A stretch of 64,000 nucleotides of DNA, taken from assembly GCA_014904845.1 (NCBI GenBank), contig MU119432.1, forward strand, positions 26,518-90,517. The letters are read 5' to 3'. This stretch comes from Acephala macrosclerotiorum. Its lineage: Eukaryota > Ascomycota > Leotiomycetes > Helotiales > Mollisiaceae. Shown here one piece after another: positions 54,866 to 64,000 of this stretch (the stretch's first letter is position 1; each line of letters begins with the position of its first letter). Below the pieces are notes generated by a model. That model did not search any database and was not told the DNA's origin. It saw only the letters and a program-made list of their open reading frames with translations. The position numbers were made by a program, and so were the translations under genes.

Positions 54866-57149
54866 ATGCGCTTGGTTCTCATTCTTAACCCTTTGCAACT
54901 TCTGCAAAGGCACAAACTTTATCGTACGATTACTAAGAAGAAAGCAGATCCGATATCATCTCACACAAAGGGCTTAGAGCAACGAAGGGGGCATGCCGGG
55001 AAACAGCAGCCAGCCGTGGGGGCTGATCCTGCCTGGTCGAGCAGCAACACCAAGCGAGGGAGCAGCCCAGGTAAGTCATAATGCACCACTCCATACATAA
55101 ACAAAAGACATTAAACTCGACGCAGACATACCAACGAGTAGGACCGCATGGAACACAGAAGACTCGCACGTTCGACAATGGCACTTGCCTGACATTTGGT
55201 CCACAGGTAAGTCTGCAGAATATATCAAACTCTGGAAGGAACTAACGCAGGGAAAGGATCTTGTCGATGAATTCAACCTCTATGAGCACCCCTTTAGCGA
55301 CCAAATCGTCCTCATTGACAACACTGTTCGGGACTGTCGAGCAGAGAGAATCAGATATGAGCGTAGCGGTATGGCTAGCTTCCGAGAGGACAAAGGAGAG
55401 GTGGTGTTCCCAAAGGACGATCCCTTCAACAACTTTCGACAGTCCCAACTCCCTTTCGAGCCGATGAATGCTCCTAAGGTTCAGATTGAATCCGGAACAT
55501 ATATTCAAGTCCCCTCCATCCATGCTTCGTGCAGCAGTCTCCGCTCCGTGTACTCCACACAAAACAAAGCAGACATCAAGGGAGATTCGCATTGGTCGTA
55601 TGGTAGTGATACTCGGTTCGGTGTTACGTGCAAGCCACCAGAGGGTTTCACTCAACGATTTCGCCCTAAGAGTGGAGAAGGTGGACCTGCTTTCAGACAT
55701 AACGGCGAGAAGACCTATTCCAAGTACGATCTGGATTCTAAGGATGACAGAGCCAAAAATGAGAAGTATCGACCACGTCCTCCTAGACACGTCAGAATGG
55801 AAGCAGAGAGGCATCGCATCGCGAAGGAAAAGGTGATGGAAGAAGTGTTTCAGAAGCAAATGCAAGTTGTCCACGGAAGCAAGAGAGGCGATGGCGGCGC
55901 ATCCAGCAGGATTCGTGCAGCAGAATTTGCACATGGTTATACTGGTTATATGGGCACCGGCTTACAACATCCTGTTCCCATCAAGGCTCAGCTTTCTGAT
56001 CAACTCTTCATAGAGCAATTGCTCATGCAACAATCCGGTGGGGAACGTGCAAATATCAGCGATGAGGAAGGCACTCCCGTTCAACGACCGGCCCAACAGG
56101 GATACCTCAGTCAGGCACACGGCCAACACGAGCACTCCCACCACTCCCACCGAAGAGGCACGCCTTTCGAGCCTCCAGGTTTGGAGAACGGACGACAAAC
56201 TAATAGCTCCCGAGTTCTGGTGTCCAATGGAGCTTTCCATGCCAATCATGGTCCCGTGACTGGTTATCCTCCAGGCTTTGGCCCGCCTCCACCACTCCCT
56301 CATCCTATGAACACTCACTTTCAAGCTGGGATGTGTATGCCTGTTGCAGAACTGGAGGCTATCGTGCCAAACAACTTCGTGTCCGCAGAGCCAGCAAATC
56401 CGAGACTAAGCCGTCAGAGAAGTGGCCGAGGAAGAGACCAAGCTCTCACAGACCAAGATATGGCGAATCGCGAGTTCGCAAAGCTTCTTGATGAACAAAA
56501 TGCAATATCCAGGCAGCGAGGAGATGCAGTATTGGGAGGTGACATCATGAGCGGAGATGCCGTTGCCATGCAACACTTTCACATTCCTGTTGATGTGCAT
56601 GTGCATCCTCCTACACCTCGACACAACAACAAGGAGTCAATGTTCCCAAATGACAGAGACATTCGAAACGCCACTGCTCCAGATGCTATGGGCTCAAAGC
56701 CTGAAGCAGCGTACCAAGAGGACCAGCAGAGCAGACTGATGACCCCAATCGACTGGAACATTCGAAAGGCTGGCACTCTCAACCTCCCAGACTCTCACAG
56801 CCCCGTCGTATTCGCTCAATCTGAGCCAGTGTCCCCGAAGATGATGGTGATTGACAATCCTACCGTCAGACGAGTCTCCTGGCAGTCTAATCAAACCGAA
56901 AATTCACAAATTAACTTGCCGATAGGCGTTAGGAAGAGGGACGGTGAATCCAGACCACAGACATTGAGCCGACAGATCTCAATGCAGAACCGAATCAGCG
57001 GATTTAATCTTACTGCAGGTGCTGGCCTGCAAACGAGCGTCAGCGACCCAGGAAGTCCACGTCTACTCCTTGGCTGGGATAAGATGATTTACGAAATGCC
57101 TAGGAATCGTGTCGAAAGCCCTACTACTAAGGCGAAGACAATGGACTGA
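54866..57149 (+). CDS. Hypothetical, largely disordered fungal protein
   Basis: The secure part runs from about 55206 to the TGA at 57149. An intron at 55071-55206 (AG/GTAAGT ... CCACAG) joins it in frame to an upstream exon open from the ATG at 54866 (SSPG|KSAEYIKLWKELTQ), giving about 715 aa. The true start could be further upstream. The N-terminal 90 residues look folded (AEYIKLWKELTQGKDLVDEF, IVLIDNTVRDCRAERIRYER). The rest is low-complexity: basic helices (RHVRMEAERHRIAKEKVMEE), His-rich stretch (HEHSHHSHRRG), Pro-rich PPGFGPPPPLPHP and many SP/TP sites. No domain was recognised. It resembles fungal regulatory or scaffold proteins only in general character. Confidence 0.65.
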
Positions 57150-57680
57150 GCTTGAATTATGCGTTCTGCGTATATTGCTAGGGATTGCGACGACGGGGTA
57201 GATGGAGATAGAGTAAGTTGGGGCGGTAGTTGGCGTGCGCATGGTGATTTCTTTCCAGCATAATTATGTTATCGCTCGGTGGTGGGAACCTTCAATTTTC
57301 CTTTTATACCGATAGATTCAGCCATAAGGCATGTGGGAGTAGGGCAATAAAATCTATAAAATCTAAGTCCTGTTTAGTTAAAGTGATGGACTGAGTGTTG
57401 TCAAATGGAGGGCAGAAGCTCACCAGGTTCGAGGACCCGAGCTCGCCGTCAAAGCGCCAGAAACCCAGGAACATTCATCGTCTTACATAGAGATCGAGAA
57501 GAAGTTACCTATCGATCGAGTGCTGCTTCGGTTCCAAGTCAGGAGGGCATGTGGTGTTGGGAGTGAGGTGTGATCATAATGCAGGAACTTTACAGTACAG
57601 TGAGCCTTGACGCTAAATTACAGCAACCGATAGGCACCAGCACTGATGTCAAGCTTCAACTCAGCACATCCTTCTCTAAA

Positions 57681-58921
57681 ATGAGGTTTAAGACTTCAGT
57701 GCGGAATATCCAGACATTTTCGAGTAAGAATATCTATCCTCTAAGGCTTTTGCATCTCCTGACATGCCATTGCAGAGCTCACAGCTTCCTTGTCGTCCCT
57801 AGGAAAGGTAGCATGGGTCCGCCTTGACGACGACAATGTGCGCTTCACGATCATCCCAGAGACAGGTACTCAAGTATGGGCGTACGTATTGCACCCTTGC
57901 CCTCTAAATGACAAGAGGTTGAAGGTTCCAGTGTCCTATCAATTGATTCCATATTCGAAGACTACACCATCCAATCCGCCGCCCAAAACAATACCATCAA
58001 CCTCGAACTACCCCTCCCACCCCTCCATCGCGCTCTAAAATCCGCAATAAGCGCGACATCAGCCTCTATCCGCCTCACCAAGAAAGATGGTGTGCCAGTC
58101 CTCTCCCTCACTATCATCACAAACACAATCAGCAGCGGCAACACCGCGAACGGGTTCCTGAACGGCGCGAATGCGGACCCATTTGGAGACAACGCGTTCC
58201 GGGAAGAGAACCTAGATGCGAATATGGGAGGAGATAGAGAGACGATCGTTACGCAGAATATACCGATTCGAGTCTTGACTGCGGATAGTGTTGAGGGTAT
58301 TCATGAGCCGAGAGTTAGGGAGCCGGATGCGCATATTATTCTTCCGTCTCTGATTCAGTTGAAAGCTATTTCGGATCGGTTTACGAAGTTGGCTATGGCT
58401 ACGACGGCTGGGGCGGGGAGAGGGGCTTCTACTGTTACGGTGCCGAAGTTGGAGTTGGCGGCGAATATGCATGGTAGTTTGAAGCTCAGTATTTCGACAG
58501 ATGCCCTGAGTATCTCAAGTGTTTGGACTGGCTTGACGAATCCGGAGCTGGATCCGAGGCAAGTTGAGGATGGAGAGGATGGGCTCGAGCAGCATCCAAG
58601 TACGAAGCTGAAGGCTGCTGGTCCTGATGCTTGGTCTACGGTCCGGATCGATGGCAGAGACTGGGGAAAGGTCCTAAGCGTTGGCAGACTTGGTGGTAGG
58701 GTCATTGCATGTAAACTTTTGACTTTCTATTCTGAAATGTTCGGCATTTGCTAATCAAGACAGGTTTTGCTGATGAGCACGCTCTGATCCTTTACGTGTA
58801 TCTCTCGAATTATGATGATGGATCTGATGACTCTGTCTTGACTGCAAGTCCCATTCCCAGACTACGTTCGGAATTAAAGCTCACGCTCATCTAGTATTAC
58901 ATCTCCTCGTTCAGTTCGTAG
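57681..58921 (+). CDS. hus1: DNA damage checkpoint clamp subunit HUS1
   Basis: Five exons (57681-57723, 57776-57881, 57932-58710, 58764-58843, 58895-58921) with matching phases give 344 aa. Joined, the N-terminus reads MRFKTSVRNIQTFSKLTASL, followed by LGKVAWVRLDDDNVRFTIIP and VLSIDSIFEDYTIQSAAQNN: the HUS1 sliding-clamp fold. The C-terminus ends LYVYLSNYDDGSDDSVLT then YYISSFSS. HUS1 forms the 9-1-1 clamp with RAD1 and RAD9, loaded at damaged DNA to activate ATR signalling in the nucleus. The last intron (58844-58894) begins GCAAGT and ends CTAG: a GC-AG intron. A disordered insertion (SSGNTANGFLNGANADPFGD and on) occurs in the middle, longer than in yeast. Confidence 0.92.
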
Positions 58922-59501
58922 TAGACATTGGTATATCTTTCATTAGCGATGGCGTTTGGGGATGATACCATATTGTATTTACGTGCTTGGCACAAAACGC
59001 GTTTTGCAGCTCGGACACCACACCATTTTACCATGAAAGTCATATTTCGTCAAGAGATGCGTATTCGATACCCTTTCGATGTTTAATAGCTCTCGAGACA
59101 TTTATTGTCACTCGACATAATTTACGAAATTACTTGTAAGGAATCCATTCCTGCTTTTCCCCAGCCTCCGCGATAAGTAGAAATGAAGCAAGGCTCTTTC
59201 GTGGATGCTTTTTAATTGCAAATCTCGAAGATGGCTGTCAGATACGGGGAGCGCGAGAGTATAAGCAGGTGCAAGTGCCAAAAGTGTCGTGGGAGAAAGG
59301 GGCCTCTTTGGGAAGGAGTTGTGTTGAAATGGGAAAGCATGAGCGAGAGGTGGTGAGGAAGGTGTTGTGCGGTGTTGCAGCGTGTGAGGAAGGGACGTCT
59401 AGCAAATTCAGGTGGCGGTCATGGCTAAATGATTTGAACGGAACTTCATACTGAAGCAACTTTGGGTCCTTTAATTAGGGTTCTATATCACCTTTCGAGA
59501 T
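58922..59501. other. Intergenic between convergent genes
   Basis: About 580 bp between the 3' ends of HUS1 and the OSBP gene. Short frames only; no RNA gene or repeat recognised. Confidence 0.5.
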
Positions 59502-60907
59502 TCAGAATATGTTGCCAACATCATGCCATCTCTCACCGTTGTTCTTCTCTCGCTCCGTCCAATACTCCCCATCAAAGCTCCAATACTCCTCTCCAGTCAC
59601 ACCGTGCTTCTGACGATTGAACCAGCGCGGCTTGTACCCCAAACCAGCCTCATCCCTTTCTACTTGTCTTTCCCGCTGCTGCTCTTCTAGTCTCTTCTTC
59701 TCAGCATCAGCAAATTCATGCTGTTCGTTTTCGATTGCTCTCTGATCTGGTCTCAATCTTGAGTCTGTTGGTGGCAGGAAAGCTTTCAGCTTGTCTGGGA
59801 GATCGTTAAGACCAGCAAGGAACGGCGCGTAGTCCCCTTTCTTAATTCGTTGCCGATTGGACTCCCAGATCATTCCCAGCTTCCCAGAATCCGAGTCTTT
59901 GACATCCTTCTCGTCCTTCTTTTCAGGGGCATTTGGATGCTGACCGTGAAAGTCCGGAGTTACGTGCGCGATGATCGCCTCATTCCAACTTCCTGACAGC
60001 TCCGCACGTCGTCTTCGATTTCCATCAACGACTTTCCCTTGGATCCTACTGCCAGACCCCACCCTGAAGCCATCCACCGTGCAGGTTTCTCTTGTTGTCC
60101 AGTTTTCGACAATGGTGGGGCCATATGACTCAATGGTGGGCGAACCAGAAATTAAATGCATCTTTGAGAATGCAGTCGGCTTCCTCCATGTGTACATGTC
60201 TTCCGTCCCATCTGACAGTCGCAAGGTCAGATAACAAGTACCAGCATGATCCACCTCAAGAGAGTTATGATGAATTGTATTCTGAGTTGCAGACTCGCCA
60301 TAATATGTCCATCTGCTCGACTCTGCCCAAGCGGCCAACACTGGGGGATGATGGCTCACTTGTTCTGACAAGTATCGATATCCTTTCTCAGGATCGACGT
60401 ACTCGTACGTTTCTCCAAGAAGAGGATTGAAAGCCCTGCTGTAAAGTTCAGAAGCAGAAGCGTACTTGCTGCAAACAAATATCGCTACATAAACCATCCT
60501 TCTGACCGAATCTTCCAGGTCTACGGCGGCATTGAGCAGTTCAGCATACTCGAGATCTTCTGCATGGCGCTGGAGTTGGGAAAGTGGTTCATTGAAGGTT
60601 GCAGGTGTGGAAAAGCCTTGGATAACGGCGGATTTGAAAATATTCTGAACATTGCAATTAGTCTGGGCTTTCTGGTTACTTCGCGGTTGGACAGTACCCA
60701 GAATGAAAAGGACAGTTTATTTTCTGTCTTTACTTCGAGGTTTTTTCTCAGGCCATCTTCGTAGCCCTTGGCTGAGCACGTGATATTGATATCCTTCTCA
60801 GTCCCGGTTGTTCCCTTTTTGTTTGTTTGGAGGCTTCCTCCTAACGCAGCCGTCTGATACGGTGGAGGAGGGTCGCTTCCATTAGGGCTTATATTCTGGT
60901 GCGACAT
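59502..60907 (-). CDS. Oxysterol-binding protein-related (OSH/ORP) lipid transfer protein
   Basis: Two exons (60907 to about 60734, 60644-59502) give about 438 aa. The intron has donor GTAAAG, branch CTAAT and acceptor TTCAG and joins KNLE to NIFKSAVIQGFSTPATFNEP. The ORD signature EQVSHHPPVLAAW is present, with the preceding AFNPLLGETYEYVDPEKGYR. TFNEPLSQLQRHAEDLEYAE is typical of the family. It should exchange sterol and PI4P between membranes. No PH domain, ankyrin repeats or FFAT motif is apparent, so it is a short Osh4-7-like form, though its sequence at the start of the ORD resembles longer OSBPs. ATG 60907 has AAA before it; a GTG-led extension upstream was not used. Confidence 0.92.
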
Positions 60908-61804
60908 TTTCGATGAGGTGTTTGAGAATGGTGTTGTTGGTGTTGCGGTGTAGAAGCGAAGAATCGAACGAGGTGCCACTGAAGTAATACTTGGTATTAG
61001 GAATTAGACATAGCTACGTCTCTAAGGGATAAACTCTACCTAGAGAGGAAAAAAAACAATCCTAAAGGATCAGTACGAAGAGCATCCCAAGAGTCCCTGA
61101 AGTAGAGATAGTGGGTATTTTTGACATTAGAATGCAACAAACATCACGATGTAGACATGCTCGGAGAAGTTGCCAGTACACAGTGCTTGGTCATCTTGCG
61201 CATTCAGTAGTGTTTGAGAACTTAATTAAGGTTGTTGTTGCCCTGTAATGATAGTCTTTCAATATCGCATAAAGTGAAGTGTAACTTAGCACGTGCTTCA
61301 ATACGTGCCCGCCCAAAACGTATTAGGCGCAAGCCTTGCGAGGAATGTAGTGTGGTGGCGTTGCTCATATTATACCTTATATCTTCTAAAGGTAGTCATA
61401 GTCGCAACTTTGTACCGTAATTAATAAAATCCCTTTTCTTTTTATTATTAATTAATTTTTACGTTTTTAATAATTTATAATTTAAATTTAAATTATATAA
61501 TATATATATATATATATATATTTCCGCTTATTGTTACAAAAGTGTATAAAGCATAAGCAAGCCACTTCGGTAGGAAGTCATAGGAGACAAAGAAAGTAAG
61601 TCTGTTTTCTTTTTTATATAACCTCGCTTCCCACAAGCGGTGTTTCGATGTCCCGTCTTATTTTTAGCCGACTGCCCCTGACTGAACCTGAGCCTTTAAT
61701 TCAACAGCAATCCCTCCTTCAATACAAACGCAAAGACTCGCTCACGCCTTCTCTTTCACTTCAATACGCCGTTTTCGAAGAGGATTTCAAGGGCTTAAAT
61801 CAAC
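60908..61804. other. Intergenic between divergent genes, with an AT tract
   Basis: About 900 bp. Contains a pure A/T stretch and a (TA)n microsatellite at about 61440-61525. The CT-rich leader at 61690-61800 is a plausible promoter and 5' UTR for the hydrolase gene. Confidence 0.5.
61440..61525. repeat. AT-rich tract with (TA)n microsatellite
   Basis: Nearly pure A/T for about 85 bp, ending in about 12 TA units (61496-61521). No TIR recognised. It could be a remnant of the same RIP-degraded repeats or a simple repeat. Confidence 0.7.
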
Positions 61805-62998
61805 ATGTCGACCAGTGATCCTTTGGAGAGCAGCGACGGTTCACTGCAAGGCTTCACTAAAGATGGCCTTGCAGAATTCGATACCCAATTCCACAAGCTG
61901 GTAGACGACGGCAAGCTGGCTAATGTCGTGACTCTCATCGCCCGCCACGGCGAGATCGTCCACCGCGACGCCTACGGTGTGCACGACGTCTCAGCAGCCG
62001 TCCCCGTCCCCGTCAAGACCACTAGCATATATCGCATCGCATCCATGCTGAAACCGATCATGGCTGCCGCTATGATGATGCTGTGGGAAGAAGGCCTCTG
62101 GGCGCTCGAAGACCCAGTCTCTAAGTTCATCCTAGAATTCTCTGACCTCAAAGTCAAAGTCGAGAATGAGGGAGGGGAGGTTGAACTGGTGGATCAAGAT
62201 ACGCCAATGACGATGAAGCAGCTTATGAGCCACACAGCAGGCTTTGTAGGTCGCGGAGAGTATGACGCCAATCATATGAGGAAAGGTGATCTGCAAGACA
62301 TGATTAACATCCTAGCTACGCTGCCACTGGCTTTCCAGCCCGGCAAAGAATGGCGCTACGGGCCCAGCGTTGACGTCCAAGGGTACATCATCGAGAAGCT
62401 CACTGGTCAGCTCCTCGATGACTTCCTCGCGCAGCGTCTCTTTACACCCCTGGGGATGGTCGATACCGGCTTCGTGCTGCCAGCTTCCAAGCTAGAGCGC
62501 CTGGTGAGCAACCACAAGGACGACGGGACTGGCAAGCTGGTGTCTGTTCCCCTTGAAGGAACGTACAACACCACTAGACCTAAGTTTATCGGCGGCGGCA
62601 TGGCGATTCTCTCTACCGTCGACGACTACTTCCGTTTCTCGCAGATGCTGCTTAACGGCGGGGAATTCGAGGGGAAGCGGTACTTGAAACCCAGCACGAT
62701 CGAGCTGATGCGCACAAGCGTGCTTGAGCCTGGCGTGCACCTGAAGTTTGGTGCTCATGTGCTTGAGAATTTAGGCTTTGGTCTCGGGGTGGCGATCGTG
62801 CAAAATCAGGTGGAGAGGATGAATAGTCAGAAGGTGGGGAGCTACTTTTGGGGTGGCTTGTTTGGGACTTGGTTTTGGATTGATCCGACAAACGAGGTGG
62901 CCGTTGTGGGGTTTATTAATGAGTTGGATTGGTCGAAGAGGGTACCGTTCCCGAGGGAGATTTGTGCGAAGTGGGTTTATAAGGCTTTGAAGGAATGA
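61805..62998 (+). CDS. Class C beta-lactamase-like serine hydrolase / transesterase
   Basis: Single-exon 397-aa protein of the beta-lactamase (PF00144) family, which in fungi includes esterases and LovD-like acyltransferases. The nucleophile motif SxxK is S80-M-L-K83 in RIASMLKPIMAA. The second motif YxS is Y184-G-P-S in EWRYGPSVDVQGY, and the KTG-equivalent is WGGLFGTWFWIDP. All three are intact, so catalysis is expected. There is no signal peptide, suggesting a cytosolic enzyme hydrolysing or transferring esters or amides. No other biosynthetic gene is adjacent, so a role in a secondary metabolite cluster is not supported here. Start ATG 61805 lies at the end of a CT-rich leader. Confidence 0.9.
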   Translation: MSTSDPLESSDGSLQGFTKDGLAEFDTQFHKLVDDGKLANVVTLIARHGEIVHRDAYGVHDVSAAVPVPVKTTSIYRIASMLKPIMAAAMMMLWEEGLWALEDPVSKFILEFSDLKVKVENEGGEVELVDQDTPMTMKQLMSHTAGFVGRGEYDANHMRKGDLQDMINILATLPLAFQPGKEWRYGPSVDVQGYIIEKLTGQLLDDFLAQRLFTPLGMVDTGFVLPASKLERLVSNHKDDGTGKLVSVPLEGTYNTTRPKFIGGGMAILSTVDDYFRFSQMLLNGGEFEGKRYLKPSTIELMRTSVLEPGVHLKFGAHVLENLGFGLGVAIVQNQVERMNSQKVGSYFWGGLFGTWFWIDPTNEVAVVGFINELDWSKRVPFPREICAKWVYKALKE

Positions 62999-64000
62999 AG
63001 GCGCGGTTGGAATGGTAATCTGAAGATTTTGACGGGAGAGGATATTGAGAAGAGTGGAGGATCCTTCGACTTGTACAGCTCTTGAAATTCTTTCGTACTT
63101 ACAGCCATTCAGTATCAACTGGTAGCTTCGAGATGACAAGGCCTCAGCTAATACTTCGCAGAAGAGACGATGCAATCATGATTAAAGTACCGAAAGAATC
63201 CATCCCCGCATACCACTTCCCCTAATTAGCAGCGCTTGTGCTTAAGCCAGCATATTCCAGCCTCAGCTTCGCCAAGGTACCATCATTCTACAAGCAAACA
63301 ATTCTTGTTTTCTAAGAGCTGCGTTAAACTCTTTTCTTTAAGATTTAGTAGTTCGTGCCTTTTGAATATAAGGTAAAGAAGTAAGTTATAAAACAAATAA
63401 TAAATCAAGACATAATTAACAATCCTTTATATAAGTTCTTCGGAAAGAAATTCTTATGTTAAAATCATAAAGATTAAATATAAGTTCAGAGCATCGTGAA
63501 TACACTTGGATCTTTTGTGTTGAGATATTATGCGATTTAGTCGGATTTTCATTTGTACTATGAGATTTCGCTCGCAGGGATGTCGGTTACAAATTAAAAT
63601 ATCCCCGCGTACTTCGGATTATAAATATATATATATATTATTATATATTTATATTTTATTTAATATAATCGAATTTATTAAATTAATATAAAATAATATA
63701 AAAATTGAAAACGTGTTTAAAAAGCTTATATCGGTGGTATATTTCCGTCGCCAGTATCGTAATAGCTTTCGAAAGTGCTTACCGTTCGTCTGCGCTTGCT
63801 ACTTAAATACGGAGATTGCGGCATAAAGTGATGCGACTACAGGGCCTCGTGCCCTGAAATGGTGTTCTCAGGGCAACGATGTCGCTATAGAGAGCTAAAA
63901 GAGTGCTAACCGATTTCCACTCTCAGTGCACAGACACGGCCAATGCACACTCGAATTTTATAAGTTACTACTTTTTTAAAACTTTAATTAAATCACAACT
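62999..64000. other. Intergenic to window end
   Basis: No supported gene. An AT-rich patch lies at 63620-63720 and another begins at about 63970. A GC-containing hairpin-like cluster (cagggcctcgtgccctg) sits at 63841-63857 and resembles the one near 35040-35100. Confidence 0.5.

Noticed and set aside
1..64000. CRISPR arrays, rRNA and tRNA genes, origins
   Set aside because: The genome is eukaryotic; no regular repeat-spacer array was seen and no tRNA with recognisable A and B boxes was found by eye. A tRNAscan run would be decisive.
1..64000. Starship captain (DUF3435 tyrosine recombinase) or secondary metabolite core genes
   Set aside because: No tyrosine recombinase, PKS, NRPS or terpene synthase motif was seen on either strand.

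Overview
The window is nuclear DNA of a filamentous ascomycete (Pezizomycotina; Leotiomycetes-like is my guess, low confidence). The genes carry short 45-180 nt introns with GT-AG borders and CTAAC/CTGAC branch sites. They include typical fungal families: a Bni1/SepA-type formin, an OSBP-type lipid transfer protein, HUS1, an MFS sugar/quinate permease and a QDE-1-type RNA-dependent RNA polymerase. Several very AT-rich blocks are bounded by terminal inverted repeats with TA on both sides. They look like Tc1/mariner-type elements and MITEs degraded by RIP-like C-to-T mutation.

1-25 kb is an accessory, transposon-rich half. It holds the 3' end-truncated (by the window edge) APH-fold kinase, a histidine-type phosphatase, a 1.6 kb AT-rich element, a candidate gasdermin-like pore protein (6702-7562), a Tc1-type transposon copy (8214-9505), an intact subtilisin-like protease with a long N-terminal regulatory domain (9627-12558), a 317 bp MITE, a zinc-finger/TPR protein (13626-16911), a broken NACHT/ankyrin (NLR-type) pseudogene (18.3-19.8 kb), a second 1.3 kb AT-rich element and decayed coding fragments. 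The gasdermin candidate and the protease lie on the same strand and match the layout of the known fungal HET-Q1/HET-Q2 cell-death pair. With the TPR and NACHT genes beside them, this looks like a non-self recognition / programmed cell death island.

25.6-48 kb is gene-dense core-like sequence. A small P-loop NTPase diverges from a 1739-aa gene that splices an RNA-dependent RNA polymerase directly onto an SF1 (UPF1/Sen1-like) helicase. Then follow a DUF7918-like protein, a 12-exon MFS permease with a 9-nt micro-exon, a DUF2264 protein and the 1739-aa formin.

48-64 kb mixes conserved genes (small membrane protein, RING protein, disordered protein, HUS1 with a GC-AG intron, OSBP, class C beta-lactamase-like hydrolase) with a decayed RNase H-like gene, a small MITE and at least four old local tandem duplications.

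Exon borders were read by eye from splice signals, reading-frame phase and family similarity. Individual coordinates may be off by a base or by one alternative splice site. No database search was run.
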